Positions 1 to 7,831 of a DNA stretch of 64,000 nucleotides are shown here, piece after piece. Position 1 is the stretch's first letter, and every line of letters begins with the position of its first letter. The notes beneath the pieces are model-generated. The model saw only the letters and a list, made by a program, of their open reading frames with translations, was not told the DNA's origin and searched no databases. The stretch covers positions 1 through 64,000 of the forward strand of contig WGER01000029.1 of assembly GCA_015492645.1 (NCBI GenBank), given 5' to 3'. The stretch comes from Nitrospirota bacterium. Lineage in GTDB: Bacteria > Nitrospirota > Thermodesulfovibrionia > Thermodesulfovibrionales > JdFR-85. The translations under genes and the position numbers were made by a program.

Positions 1-24
1 GCATATATTCATTTAAAAGAATCA

Positions 25-273
25 ATGCAAAGTACCTCAATTTCTCTAAAGATTAATTTAATCACATGTCCTTCAGGCCATGTTGTGAGATTCTCTCAGA
101 GAGTTCATATCATTGGTGGGTCAATGATAAAGACCTTGTATCCTGTCTTTACTCAGGTAGAAATTGCAAGTATTCGATCTCTGACTTTGCTTTTCGGTAG
201 TCCCTACTGCCTATCATGTTTTTACAGAAAAGGTAAAGTTAAGATCAATCATATTTTAAAACAGAGAAGATAA
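25..273 (+). CDS. Possible small Cys/His protein, unrecognised
   Basis: An 82-residue reading frame that may be real. It contains a CPSGH motif (Cys15, His19) and a later CLSC pair (Cys62, Cys65), a spacing compatible with a small zinc-binding fold. The frame is also open leftward to the window edge, so the true start may lie outside. It ends four bases before the next gene, as expected for a co-transcribed gene. The stretch is clearly more AT-rich than what follows and has no strong ribosome site before the ATG. I do not recognise a family, and the zinc-ribbon reading is inference. Confidence 0.4.
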   Translation: MQSTSISLKINLITCPSGHVVRFSQRVHIIGGSMIKTLYPVFTQVEIASIRSLTLLFGSPYCLSCFYRKGKVKINHILKQRR

Positions 274-277
274 ATCA

Positions 278-490
278 ATGAGCAAATGGGTCTTACTCAA
301 AACGGTTTATGACGAGGTGGAAGCGGAGATAATCGTCGGTCTGCTCCAGAGTGGCGGGATCCAGGTGAAGGTCTCCTCAGGGAGGGTTGCCCCCTATCCT
401 GTGAATATCGGAAAGATGGGAGAGATAAAGATCTTTGTCAGAGCGGAAGACATCAGGGAGGCAGAGAGGGTAATTGGAGAGGGACAGTGA
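278..490 (+). CDS. DUF2007-type putative signal-transducing protein
   Basis: A 70-residue protein starting MSKWVLLKTVYDEVEAEI and continuing with a segment like LLQSGGIQVKV. This is the pattern of the DUF2007 family: a small alpha/beta domain in which an N-terminal strand is followed by a helix that senses 'which entry is current'. Related domains resemble PII-like folds, but no biochemical role is established. It is a complete single-domain protein with no signal peptide or membrane segment, so it should be cytoplasmic. The following gene starts just after or slightly overlapping its stop, suggesting co-transcription. Confidence 0.75.
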   Translation: MSKWVLLKTVYDEVEAEIIVGLLQSGGIQVKVSSGRVAPYPVNIGKMGEIKIFVRAEDIREAERVIGEGQ

Positions 491-512
491 TCGCAGGACG
501 CCGGTAACTGAG

Positions 513-980
513 ATGGACACACCACTGAGATACCTTATGGAGAGGTTCGGTATCCCTGAGGGTGTCCTTCTGAGATGGAGATATGTGGAGAACAGGAAGA
601 GTGTATGGCTCACATCTGTGGATGAGGAGACATTACAGGAGGCATCAGGGTTTAAGAGACTTGAGTTTATTGGAGTGAGGCTTCTGAGGAAGATAAAACC
701 ATCAAGGGATGGAAAGGTCCATTTTAAGCCTACCTCTTACGGGCTTCAGTTGATTGGACAATGGGCCACAAGGAATGTGATTGATATAGAAAGGAGCCAA
801 CTTCTGACTCTGCTTAAAGAAGGCACCATCAGGATTCAGCCAGATGGAGTTGAAAATGGTTTTGTTATAATCAGATACAGGTCCTGTGTGCTGGGTTGTG
901 GGCTCTACAAGGATGGTCTCCTGAGACATCAGTTCCCGAAGACACGTGCAGAGGTTCTGGCTAATTCGGGTCTGTTCTGA
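513..980 (+). CDS. Stand-alone RsmF-type C-terminal PUA-like RNA-binding domain protein
   Basis: About 155 residues from ATG 513. A TTG at 474 is an alternative start, but its GAGAGGG is only three bases upstream, so I prefer ATG after the stop of the previous gene. The C-terminal half, including VENGFVIIRYRSCVLGCGLY and LLRHQFPK, resembles the PUA-like domain that follows the methyltransferase domain in the RsmF/NOL1-NOP2-sun family. In that family it helps bind rRNA. No SAM-binding motifs or catalytic cysteines precede it, so the methyltransferase part is absent. It could be an RNA-binding protein on its own or a partner for a methyltransferase encoded elsewhere. Its 3' end overlaps the convergent deaminase gene by 20 bases. 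Confidence 0.55.
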   Translation: MDTPLRYLMERFGIPEGVLLRWRYVENRKSVWLTSVDEETLQEASGFKRLEFIGVRLLRKIKPSRDGKVHFKPTSYGLQLIGQWATRNVIDIERSQLLTLLKEGTIRIQPDGVENGFVIIRYRSCVLGCGLYKDGLLRHQFPKTRAEVLANSGLF

Positions 981-1455
981 GACTGACGCCCTCCTCAGAG
1001 TCAAGTATATTCAGGTCATCAATGGTGACAATCTCTCCGCCCTTTGAGAGATAAACCACCTTTGATATCTGGGCATTTCTGATCATCCTTCTACAGAGCA
1101 GACAGGGCCTGGCATCAGCCAGAGAGCCATCTGCCTCAAATCCTGCTATGTAGATCGTGGCACCCTTCATCCTCTCAGGTGGGCCGTTCACGATCGCATT
1201 CTGCTCGGCATGTACAGCCACACATAGTTCGTACCTCTCACCAGGCGGGACATTCAACTGCTGTCTCCTGCACACACCGGAGTCAATGCAATTCACAGCA
1301 CCTCTTGGAGAACCGTTGTAACCTGTGCTCACAATAACCCTGTCCTTAACGATCACTGCCCCGTATCTCCGTCTCAGACAGGTCGCCCTGGAGGAGACCA
1401 CCTTTGCGATCTCAAGGAAGTATTCATCCCACTCAGGCCTGCGGTGGTTGTTCAT
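961..1455 (-). CDS. comEB: Deoxycytidylate (dCMP) deaminase
   Basis: A 164-residue zinc-dependent cytidine/deoxycytidylate deaminase that would convert dCMP to dUMP for dTTP synthesis. The signature HAEQNAI (zinc ligand His plus catalytic Glu) and the downstream PCLLC pair of zinc cysteines are both present. An extra Cys/His-containing insert (CIDSGVCRR) is typical of the ComEB-like dCMP deaminases rather than tRNA adenosine deaminases. Length is normal for the family. The gene converges on and overlaps the upstream plus-strand gene by 20 bases. It shares a short intergenic region with a divergent HNH gene, and the -10 box is only eight bases from the ATG. The gene symbol follows the Bacillus naming and is used only for the family. 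Confidence 0.88.
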   Translation of the reverse strand: MNNHRRPEWDEYFLEIAKVVSSRATCLRRRYGAVIVKDRVIVSTGYNGSPRGAVNCIDSGVCRRQQLNVPPGERYELCVAVHAEQNAIVNGPPERMKGATIYIAGFEADGSLADARPCLLCRRMIRNAQISKVVYLSKGGEIVTIDDLNILDSEEGVSLRTDPN

Positions 1456-1463
1456 TCTGAAAC

Positions 1464-1472
1464 ATCATATCA
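1464..1472 (-). promoter_or_regulatory. Extended -10 promoter of dCMP deaminase
   Basis: On the minus strand the sequence reads TGATATGAT, an extended -10 element (TGn plus TATGAT). Only eight bases separate it from ATG 1455, so the predicted transcript has at most one or two leader bases. No ribosome site is present. Assignment is by eye. Confidence 0.5.
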
Positions 1473-1497
1473 CAAACAACTCATCAAAGGCAAAATG

Positions 1498-1506
1498 TGA
1501 TATTAT
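1498..1506 (+). promoter_or_regulatory. Extended -10 promoter of the HNH gene, leaderless
   Basis: The plus strand reads TGATATTAT, with TG, one base, then TATTAT. Five bases later is ATG 1512. Transcription starting six or seven bases after the -10 would begin at or near the A of the start codon, so the mRNA should lack a leader. No Shine-Dalgarno sequence is visible. It is back-to-back with the deaminase promoter. Confidence 0.5.
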
Positions 1507-1511
1507 ATTTT

Positions 1512-1817
1512 ATGCAGTTCTTCTTACCAGAGGTGACTGAAGAGGAGATAAGGCTCCAGCGACAGAAGGCCCGCCAACTGAAGAGGACCAGATGGTGGAG
1601 GAGGAAGAAGGAGCGGGGGATCTGCTACTACTGCAGGAGGAGGGTGCCACCTGAGGAGTTAACGATGGACCATATTGTGCCCCTGATCCGTGGGGGCAAG
1701 AGTACAAAGTCCAACATAGTGGCCTGCTGTAAGGAATGTAACAATAAGAAGAAATACCTCCTACCTGTGGAATGGCAGGAGTATCTGGACTCTATAAGAA
1801 GGGGTGAGACCCCCTAA
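1512..1817 (+). CDS. HNH endonuclease family protein
   Basis: About 101 residues. A basic N-terminal helix (RQKARQLKRTRWWRRKK) is followed by a typical HNH fold: CYYC, then the core MDHIVPLIRGGKS with the catalytic His, then SNIVACCKECNNKK with the second zinc CxxC and conserved Asn. These small HNH proteins nick or cut DNA using one divalent metal. Single-domain members occur both as housekeeping proteins and next to mobile elements, and nothing here shows which. An ATG at 1512 is preferred over an upstream in-frame codon at 1497 because it lies exactly where a transcript from the extended -10 box would begin. Its own 146-base downstream gap contains short inverted repeats. Confidence 0.8.
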   Translation: MQFFLPEVTEEEIRLQRQKARQLKRTRWWRRKKERGICYYCRRRVPPEELTMDHIVPLIRGGKSTKSNIVACCKECNNKKKYLLPVEWQEYLDSIRRGETP

Positions 1818-1823
1818 GATGCC

Positions 1824-1868
1824 GTTTGACTTTAGTCAAAGGCTCTTTTTAAGGGCCGAGGCCTCCGA
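1824..1868. repeat. Cluster of short inverted repeats after the HNH gene
   Basis: Three dyads lie in a row. TTTGAC/GTCAAA has a four-base spacer (1825-1840), GGCTCTT/AAGGGCC has a three-base loop, and then comes the palindrome GAGGCCTC. There is no T-run, so a classic intrinsic terminator is not supported. The first dyad and its flank resemble an element at 24731-24753. Confidence 0.5.
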
Positions 1869-1963
1869 AAAACTGTATGTAGTGGACCCTTTAGTATTAA
1901 TACACTGTCGTCGCAGGCCTCTGTCAAAATGGCTCCGGTCAGATGGCAGATCTGGGAGGGCCG

Positions 1964-2221
1964 ATGAATGAACTTATTATAAGAAACGAAGATGTCAGGG
2001 AGGTCCGCCTTGAGGTGCCTGAGGGACACAGACACCTGAGGACAACCCTTGTGCTCTCAGGGGGTCAGAGGATAGTGCTCCAGGAGGCCACTGTTGCAAA
2101 CATTGTTCGGGCCTTTGTGAGTATAAAGACCCATCCTGTGCTGGAGAGGGTTGTCCTGAGAGGCAGGGTGGTCAGAGACCGGAAGGAGGGCTTTGCCGAA
2201 TGGCAGGTTCTGGAGGATTGA
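1964..2221 (+). CDS. Hypothetical protein upstream of 6-phosphogluconate dehydrogenase
   Basis: About 85 residues from ATG 1964, which has GGGAGGG just upstream; an ATG at 1943 is the alternative. I do not recognise the family. The protein is rich in charged residues and beta-branched amino acids, with strands such as LRTTLVLSGGQRIVL and VLERVVLRGRVV that suggest a small mostly-beta or alpha/beta domain. There is no membrane segment and no cysteine. Its 3' end overlaps the dehydrogenase gene by 22 bases, so the two are very likely translated from one mRNA. Confidence 0.6.
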   Translation: MNELIIRNEDVREVRLEVPEGHRHLRTTLVLSGGQRIVLQEATVANIVRAFVSIKTHPVLERVVLRGRVVRDRKEGFAEWQVLED

Positions 2222-3129
2222 ATCCTGCAGTGGTGGGCCTTGGGAGGATGGGAAGGGGCATAGCCAGAAGGCTCCTTTCTCAGGGCATTGAGGTATGGGT
2301 CTATAACAGGACCCCACAAAAAACAGAGACCCTTGTATCCGAGGGAGCACATGGTGTCTATAGTCTTGAGGAACTGGTCAAGACCGTGCCATCACCGAGG
2401 CTGTTCTGGTTGATGCTTCCTGCAGGTGAGGTTACTGACAGACACATAGAGGAACTCTCCCGACTCGGAGGCGAGGGGGATATCATCATTGACGGTGCAA
2501 ACTCTTACTATAAGGATGACATCCTAAGGGAGAAGGACCTTGAAGAGAGAGGTCTTGGTTATCTGGATGTGGGGGTAAGCGGCGGGGTCTGGGGAGAAAA
2601 GGAGGGCTTCTGTCTGATGGTAGGCGGGAAAAGGGCCCTGTACGAAAAGGCAGAGTATGTCTTTAAGGCCCTTGCACCGAAGGACGGATATCTCTACTGC
2701 GGCCCGGCAGGGGCAGGCCATTTTGTAAAGATGGTCCACAATGCCATTGAGTACGCCCTTATGGAGGCATATGCAGAGGGGTTTGAACTCCTCTGGAGGT
2801 CTCCTTACGGGAGGGGTGTGAGGATGGCTGATGTGGCAGCACTCTGGCAGAGGGGTAGTGTTATCCGTTCCTGGCTTCTGGAACTCCTTGAGAGGGTCTT
2901 TCGTAGAGAGAATGACCTTTCCTCCATCAGGGGGTATGTGGAGGACTCAGGGGAGGGGAGGTGGGCTATCAAAGAGGCGATTGACCTTGATGTCCCCTTT
3001 GAGGGGATTGCATATAGTCTGTTCAGGAGGTTCCGCTCCCGACAGGAGGAGTCCTTTGCAGAGAAGATACTGGCTGCCCTCAGGGCAGAGTTTGGAGGAC
3101 ACAGGGTCTTCAAGGATGAGAAGACTTAA
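2200..3129 (+). CDS. gnd: 6-phosphogluconate dehydrogenase, decarboxylating (short NAD-type)
   Basis: A 309-residue enzyme of the short bacterial class (about 300 residues, versus about 470 in the classical form). It would oxidise 6-phosphogluconate to ribulose 5-phosphate and CO2. The N-terminal Rossmann motif is VVGLGRMGRGIARRL. The substrate loop is DVGVSGGVWG, and the catalytic region GAGHFVKMVHNAIEYALM holds the conserved Lys and Asn. The C-terminal EDSGEGRW motif is typical. ATG 2200 is preceded at good distance by GGAGGG inside the upstream gene. The C-terminus overlaps the MNT gene by 14 bases. No glucose-6-phosphate dehydrogenase is visible nearby, so it may serve pentose-phosphate supply with partners elsewhere. 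Confidence 0.85.
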   Translation: MAGSGGLNPAVVGLGRMGRGIARRLLSQGIEVWVYNRTPQKTETLVSEGAHGVYSLEELVKTVPSPRLFWLMLPAGEVTDRHIEELSRLGGEGDIIIDGANSYYKDDILREKDLEERGLGYLDVGVSGGVWGEKEGFCLMVGGKRALYEKAEYVFKALAPKDGYLYCGPAGAGHFVKMVHNAIEYALMEAYAEGFELLWRSPYGRGVRMADVAALWQRGSVIRSWLLELLERVFRRENDLSSIRGYVEDSGEGRWAIKEAIDLDVPFEGIAYSLFRRFRSRQEESFAEKILAALRAEFGGHRVFKDEKT

Positions 3130-3532
3130 GAGACTGCCGGAGGATATCTACAGGCGACTTGATGCCCTCAGGGACTACCTTCAGGGTAATCCAGAGGTGG
3201 TCTTTGCCTATCTTTTTGGCGGTCTGGCATCGGGGAGGCTGACCCCCCTGTCTGATATTGATATTGCTGTATATCTAAAGGACCCCGAGAGTGTAGATTA
3301 TCTGGAATTATACTCTCAGGTTTCTGAGGTCCTGGGCACGGATGAAGTGGACCTTGTGGTCCTTAACAGGGCACCAGTAAGCCTTGCAGGTAGGGTCCTT
3401 ATGCAGAGAAAGGTTCTGGTGGACAGGGAACCCTTTCTGAGACACGCCTATGAATCCCTCATCATCAGAGAGTTTCTTGATTTCAGGGATTTTGAGAGGA
3501 GGCTCTTTCAGAGGAGGTTCAAAACTGCTTGA
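3116..3532 (+). CDS. MntA-like minimal nucleotidyltransferase (HEPN/MNT antitoxin family)
   Basis: A 138-residue single-domain nucleotidyltransferase. The family active site is GSx10DxD. Here it appears as Gly35-Gly36, ten residues, then Asp47-Ile-Asp49, so the serine is replaced by glycine while both metal-binding aspartates remain. In characterised HepT/MntA pairs the MNT protein transfers AMP groups to the HEPN RNase toxin and silences it. The start ATG 3116 lies inside the end of gnd. It is followed at once by a reading frame matching only the N-terminal part of a HepT partner, so the pair may be degenerate. Whether the Gly substitution abolishes transfer cannot be told from sequence. Confidence 0.75.
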   Translation: MRRLKRLPEDIYRRLDALRDYLQGNPEVVFAYLFGGLASGRLTPLSDIDIAVYLKDPESVDYLELYSQVSEVLGTDEVDLVVLNRAPVSLAGRVLMQRKVLVDREPFLRHAYESLIIREFLDFRDFERRLFQRRFKTA

Positions 3533-3668
3533 CCTGCAATTAGTGCATAGAAAATTGTCTGAACTTGAAGTGTATCTGGGTCAGTTAGAGGAGTTCAAGG
3601 GGTTCACGACAGGAGATTTTCTTCGGTTTAAAGAGGAAATTCTAAAAGGGCTTGCATCATCTCCATGA
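3525..3668 (+). pseudogene. HepT-like HEPN toxin, truncated remnant
   Basis: The frame reads LLDLQLVHRKLSELEVYLGQ and on for about 47 residues, like the first helix pair of DUF86/HepT proteins that normally reach about 130-150 residues. It ends at 3668, overlapping the polA start codon, and so lacks the C-terminal RNase motif (R-x4-H region). A strong GAGGAGG lies seven bases before a CTG at 3525, where the start codon should be. The start may therefore have mutated from ATG/TTG, or CTG may be used. I read it as a decayed toxin left beside its antitoxin; a functional mini-protein is the less likely alternative. Confidence 0.5.
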
Positions 3669-6232
3669 AGGTCTATCTCATTGATGGAAATTCATACATT
3701 TACAGGGCCTTCCATGCAATAAAGGGGCTCAGCACGAGCAGGGGGATGCCCACCAATGCGGTCTTTGGTTTTGTGAAGATGCTCCTGAAGATCATACAGC
3801 AGAAGAGGCCTGATGCAGTGGTGGTCGCCTTTGACTCACCTGCACCAACCAAAAGACACAGGATATACAGTGAATACAAGGCCCAGAGACCTGAGACACC
3901 ACATCCCCTTCTTATACAGATACCCTATATAAGACGAATTGTGGATGCCCTCAGGATAAAGACATACGAGGTCCAGGGCTACGAGGCCGATGATGTACTG
4001 GCTGCACTCGCCATGGCAGCAGCGAGAAAGGGCCTTCAGGTCTACATTGTGACTGCTGATAAGGATATGCTACAGATGGTGAATAAAAATATAAAGATAT
4101 ACGACCCTGTAAAGGACAGGGTGATCGATAGGGACTATGTGGTAAAGAATCTCGGTGTACCGCCGGAGAGGATACCAGAGATGATGGCCCTGACAGGTGA
4201 CAGTATAGATAACATCCCTGGAGTGAAGGGCATTGGTGAGAAGACGGCCCGGATGCTGCTTTCAGAGCATAAACTCCAGGAACTGATTGAAGATCCCTCC
4301 CTTGTCCAGAATGAGAGGTTGAGAAAGGCACTCATCCAACAAAGACAGAATATCCTCATGAGTCTTGAGTTGGCAAGGCTTGACCCTGCACTTGAGATCG
4401 ACTTCTCCTGCGAAGAGGCGCGTCTGAAGGAGCCTGACTGGCAGGAACTGCTCAGGCTATTCAGGGAACTGGAGTTCTGGAGCCTGATGAAGATGGTCCC
4501 GACCAAGGAGATACACAGGGAGGTGATACTCTGGCGAGGGGATGAAATGGTGTTTGAACACTGCAGTGGCACAGTGGGGTTGAGGTACTATCCTGGTAAG
4601 GGTCTACCAGAGGGGGTGGCCCTACTCTGTCAGGGCACCCTCTATTATCTGCCCTTCGGGCATATAACACCAGGAGACGATATAAAGACACATATCAGGA
4701 GGATACTTTCAGACAGGAATAACATCCTCTTTGGACATAACCTGAAGGAATCTCTCAGACCATTGCTCACTGAGGCACCGGTAGAGGCCGTGATGCAGGA
4801 TGTAATGATAGCCTCATGGCTCCTGAACCCCAACAGGGCAGACCATGGACTCCAGGAACTCGCCTTAGAGCATATGACAATCAGGATACCGACCGTTTCA
4901 GATCTAAAAGGCAGAGACTCGGAGGGGTTAAAGGCCCTTGTAGGCACAGAGATGACGGTTATTGAGGACCTGAGAGAGGAACTCTTCAGGATGCTCAGGA
5001 AGGAGGGGATGATTGAACTCTACGAGCATATAGAGATGCCCCTCATAGAGGTCCTTGCTCATATGGAGAGGAGAGGCATAAAGGTGGACATCAAGGCACT
5101 CCAGGATCTATCTGCGAGGCTTTCAGACCTCATCACAGAGATACAGGAGAGGATATATACCCTTGCAGGTAAGAGATTCAATCTGAACTCACCCAAGCAA
5201 CTCTCGGAGGTCCTCTTCAAGGACCTCGGACTGAAGCCAAAGAAGAGGACCAAGACCGGTTTCTCTACAGAGATGGCGGTCCTGCAGACTCTGGCTGAGG
5301 AGCATGAGGTCCCCAGAGAGATCCTCCGCTGGAGGAGTTTGAGCAAGTTAAAGAGCACCTATGTGGACGCCCTTCAGAGGATGGTTGATCCGTTGAGCCA
5401 GAGAGTCCATACCACATTCAATCAGACCGCCACCTCCACAGGCCGGCTCAGCAGCAGTGAACCAAATCTGCAGAACATACCGGTGAAGGGTGATTGGGGG
5501 GACGCCATGAGGAGGGTATTTATTGCTGAGGATGGATATGTACTTCTGAGTGCAGACTACTCCCAGATTGAACTCAGGATACTCGCCCATCTGAGTGGAG
5601 ATGAGGGGTTGATACGGGCATTCCTTGAGGATAGGGACATACATCGGGAAACGGCCCTCCAGATCTTCTCAGTGCAGGAGAATGAACTCAATGAGGATAT
5701 GAGAAGGATTGCAAAGACGGTCAATTTCGGGATCGCCTACGGGATCTCCGCCTTTGGTCTGTCTGAGGCTACAGGCACCAGTATTGAAGAAGCCCAGATG
5801 TTTATTGACAGATACTTTGAGACCTTCCCCGGAGTAAAGAGATACGCTGAAGGGATAGTACAGGAGGCAAAGCGGCTCGGGTATGTGAAAACACTCTTTG
5901 GCAGAAAGAGGCAGATACCTGAACTCTTTTCATCCTCTCAGACTGAAAGGGCACTCGGGGAGAGGATAGCAATCAACACACCTGTACAGGGGACTGCTGC
6001 TGACATAATAAAGATGGCCATGATCTCTATTCACAGGAGGCTCATGAGAGAGAACCTCAGGGCGAAACTACTTCTACAGGTCCATGATGAACTCCTCTTA
6101 GAGGTGCCTGAGGATGAAATCGAGGAGGTAGAAAAGATGGTTAAGGAGGAGATGGAGTCCACTGTCAGGTTAAGGGTGCCTCTGAAGGTGGAGACAGGGA
6201 TTGGCACCAACTGGGCCGAGGCCCATCCATGA
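3665..6232 (+). CDS. polA: DNA polymerase I
   Basis: An 855-residue family A polymerase. Residues 1 to about 280 form the 5'-3' nuclease domain (GYEADDVLAALA near 113, TADKDMLQMV, GVKGIGEKTA near 190). The polymerase domain has motif A SADYSQIELR near 630, motif B RRIAKTVNFGIAYG near 680 and motif C QVHDELLLEV near 805. The middle 3'-5' exonuclease domain is present in length but degenerate. The expected DxE motif near its start is not found, and the second motif reads FGHNLKESL without the usual Asp, so proofreading is probably absent, as in Taq and Bst enzymes. The role is gap filling and primer removal. ATG overlaps the previous stop as ATGA. The gene converges on fmt. Confidence 0.95.
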   Translation: MKVYLIDGNSYIYRAFHAIKGLSTSRGMPTNAVFGFVKMLLKIIQQKRPDAVVVAFDSPAPTKRHRIYSEYKAQRPETPHPLLIQIPYIRRIVDALRIKTYEVQGYEADDVLAALAMAAARKGLQVYIVTADKDMLQMVNKNIKIYDPVKDRVIDRDYVVKNLGVPPERIPEMMALTGDSIDNIPGVKGIGEKTARMLLSEHKLQELIEDPSLVQNERLRKALIQQRQNILMSLELARLDPALEIDFSCEEARLKEPDWQELLRLFRELEFWSLMKMVPTKEIHREVILWRGDEMVFEHCSGTVGLRYYPGKGLPEGVALLCQGTLYYLPFGHITPGDDIKTHIRRILSDRNNILFGHNLKESLRPLLTEAPVEAVMQDVMIASWLLNPNRADHGLQELALEHMTIRIPTVSDLKGRDSEGLKALVGTEMTVIEDLREELFRMLRKEGMIELYEHIEMPLIEVLAHMERRGIKVDIKALQDLSARLSDLITEIQERIYTLAGKRFNLNSPKQLSEVLFKDLGLKPKKRTKTGFSTEMAVLQTLAEEHEVPREILRWRSLSKLKSTYVDALQRMVDPLSQRVHTTFNQTATSTGRLSSSEPNLQNIPVKGDWGDAMRRVFIAEDGYVLLSADYSQIELRILAHLSGDEGLIRAFLEDRDIHRETALQIFSVQENELNEDMRRIAKTVNFGIAYGISAFGLSEATGTSIEEAQMFIDRYFETFPGVKRYAEGIVQEAKRLGYVKTLFGRKRQIPELFSSSQTERALGERIAINTPVQGTAADIIKMAMISIHRRLMRENLRAKLLLQVHDELLLEVPEDEIEEVEKMVKEEMESTVRLRVPLKVETGIGTNWAEAHP

Positions 6233-6264
6233 ACGGATTTCAGGTGACAGAGGACCTCACTCCC

Positions 6265-7185
6265 TCAAGAGAACCTCTGCCCCTCATTAATTCCCCTGCC
6301 TGCACCCTGCAGAAATTCCTTCACTGTCATCACCCTCTTGCCCTCGACCTGTAGCACCAGGATGCTTAATAGCCCATCTGAGGTCCCGACAAGCAGTTCT
6401 GTCTTGGTCCTCTTCACAACCACCCCTGGAGGGCCTTCGCCTTCAACCACATCAGCCCTCAGGATCTTGAGCATTCTGCCGTCAAGGAAGGTATAGGCAG
6501 ATGGCCAGGGGTACAGCCCCCTCACCAGGTTTCTTATCTGTACTGCAGGTATGTTCCAGTTTATATGTCCGTCAGACTTCCTGATCGGAGGGGCGTAGGA
6601 TGGCTCCCCTACCTGTGGATGGGGAGTAATCCTCCCGGACCTGAGCCCTTTCAATGTCTCGACCATCAGTTCTGCCCCCTCTATGGAGAGCCTCTGTGAG
6701 AGGCTGAGAGCATCGTCGTCTTCCTGAATTGGTACCCTCTTCTGCAGGAGTATATCTCCTGTATCGAGACCCTCATCCATCAGCATCGTGGTTACACCTG
6801 TCTCTTTCTCTCCTCTTATAATCGCCCATTGTATGGGGGCTGCGCCTCTGTACTTTGGAAGCAGGGAGGCGTGGAGGTTGATAAAGGTGGTTACCTCCAG
6901 CAACTCAGGGGGTATTATCTTCCCATAGGCGACAACAATTGCGAACTCGGGGTTTATCTCTCTTATAACCTGGAGGACCGCCCCATTCCTTAGCCTTTCG
7001 GGTTGCAGGACCCTCAACCCCATCCCCATGGCCCATTCTTTGACTGGAGGCTGCTTGAGTGTATGACCTCTCCCTGAGGGCCTATCAGGTTGTGTAACCA
7101 CAAGGGCTATTTCCTCCCCCTCCTGATAGAGCCGCTGGAATGTGGGAAGGGCAAACTCAGGGGTCCCGAAGAGTACGATCGGCAT
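6265..7185 (-). CDS. fmt: Methionyl-tRNA formyltransferase
   Basis: A 306-residue enzyme that formylates initiator Met-tRNA using 10-formyltetrahydrofolate. The N-terminal Rossmann start MPIVLFGTPEFALPTF is typical. The catalytic loop HASLLPKYRGAAPIQWAI contains the conserved Asn-His context and SLLPKYRG signature. A C-terminal OB-fold tRNA-binding domain of about 100 residues follows. The stop of def lies nine bases upstream, so def-fmt form the usual initiation-methionine operon, here in the order def then fmt. It also draws on the folate pool used by the Wood-Ljungdahl genes. Confidence 0.95.
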   Translation of the reverse strand: MPIVLFGTPEFALPTFQRLYQEGEEIALVVTQPDRPSGRGHTLKQPPVKEWAMGMGLRVLQPERLRNGAVLQVIREINPEFAIVVAYGKIIPPELLEVTTFINLHASLLPKYRGAAPIQWAIIRGEKETGVTTMLMDEGLDTGDILLQKRVPIQEDDDALSLSQRLSIEGAELMVETLKGLRSGRITPHPQVGEPSYAPPIRKSDGHINWNIPAVQIRNLVRGLYPWPSAYTFLDGRMLKILRADVVEGEGPPGVVVKRTKTELLVGTSDGLLSILVLQVEGKRVMTVKEFLQGAGRGINEGQRFS

Positions 7186-7193
7186 CCTGACGG

Positions 7194-7703
7194 TCAGACC
7201 CTTGTCTTCCTCAGATATCTCTTCTTAAAAAACTCCCTCTTAATCGGGCTCATCCTGTCAATGAATAGTATCCCGTTAAGGTGATCGATCTCGTGCTGTA
7301 ATGCCCTGGCAAGCAGTCCCGCGGCCTCTATCTCCACAGGCCTGCCCTCTCTGTCGAGCCCCCTGACGAAGACCCTTTCTGACCTCCTTATGGTGGTTAC
7401 ATAGCCAGGGATGCTCAGACAACCCTCTTCAGAGTCGATCTTGCCTTCGGCATCTATTATCTCTGGATTCAGGAGCACTATAAGGGGATGGTCCTCCTTA
7501 TGGCTCACATCCACCACAATCAGTCTCTTTGAGACTCCGACCTGTGGAGCCGCAAGGCCGATCCCGGGGGCGTCATGCATGGTCTCTATCATGTCCTCTA
7601 TGAGATGCTGGAGATTTCCATTGATCTCCTCTACTGGAAGGGCCTTCCTCCTCAGGACCGGATCAGGGAATTTCCTTATCTGAAGTACAGCCATAAAAAA
7701 CAT
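7194..7703 (-). CDS. def: Peptide deformylase
   Basis: About 169 residues. It removes the N-formyl group from nascent proteins. All three metallo-motifs are present: GIGLAAPQVG, EGCLSIPG with the metal Cys, and QHEIDHLNG with two metal His and the catalytic Glu. Candidate starts are 7709, 7703 and 7694. I prefer 7703 because AGGA precedes it by seven bases, although the family alignment (MAVLQIRKFPDP) would also fit 7694. It is transcribed toward fmt. The region upstream (7704-7831) is AT-rich and holds divergent promoters for this gene and for the SixA-like gene. Confidence 0.93.
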   Translation of the reverse strand: MFFMAVLQIRKFPDPVLRRKALPVEEINGNLQHLIEDMIETMHDAPGIGLAAPQVGVSKRLIVVDVSHKEDHPLIVLLNPEIIDAEGKIDSEEGCLSIPGYVTTIRRSERVFVRGLDREGRPVEIEAAGLLARALQHEIDHLNGILFIDRMSPIKREFFKKRYLRKTRV

Positions 7704-7831
7704 TAACATATCCTGATAATATGAGTCAAAGACAGTGTGTTAGACCTGAATTTGCCGGGGAAATATCGTTGATCTTTTTGGAGTTCAGTGAATTATTATA
7801 GTAATAATAATATTGAACAAAGGAGGGCAGT

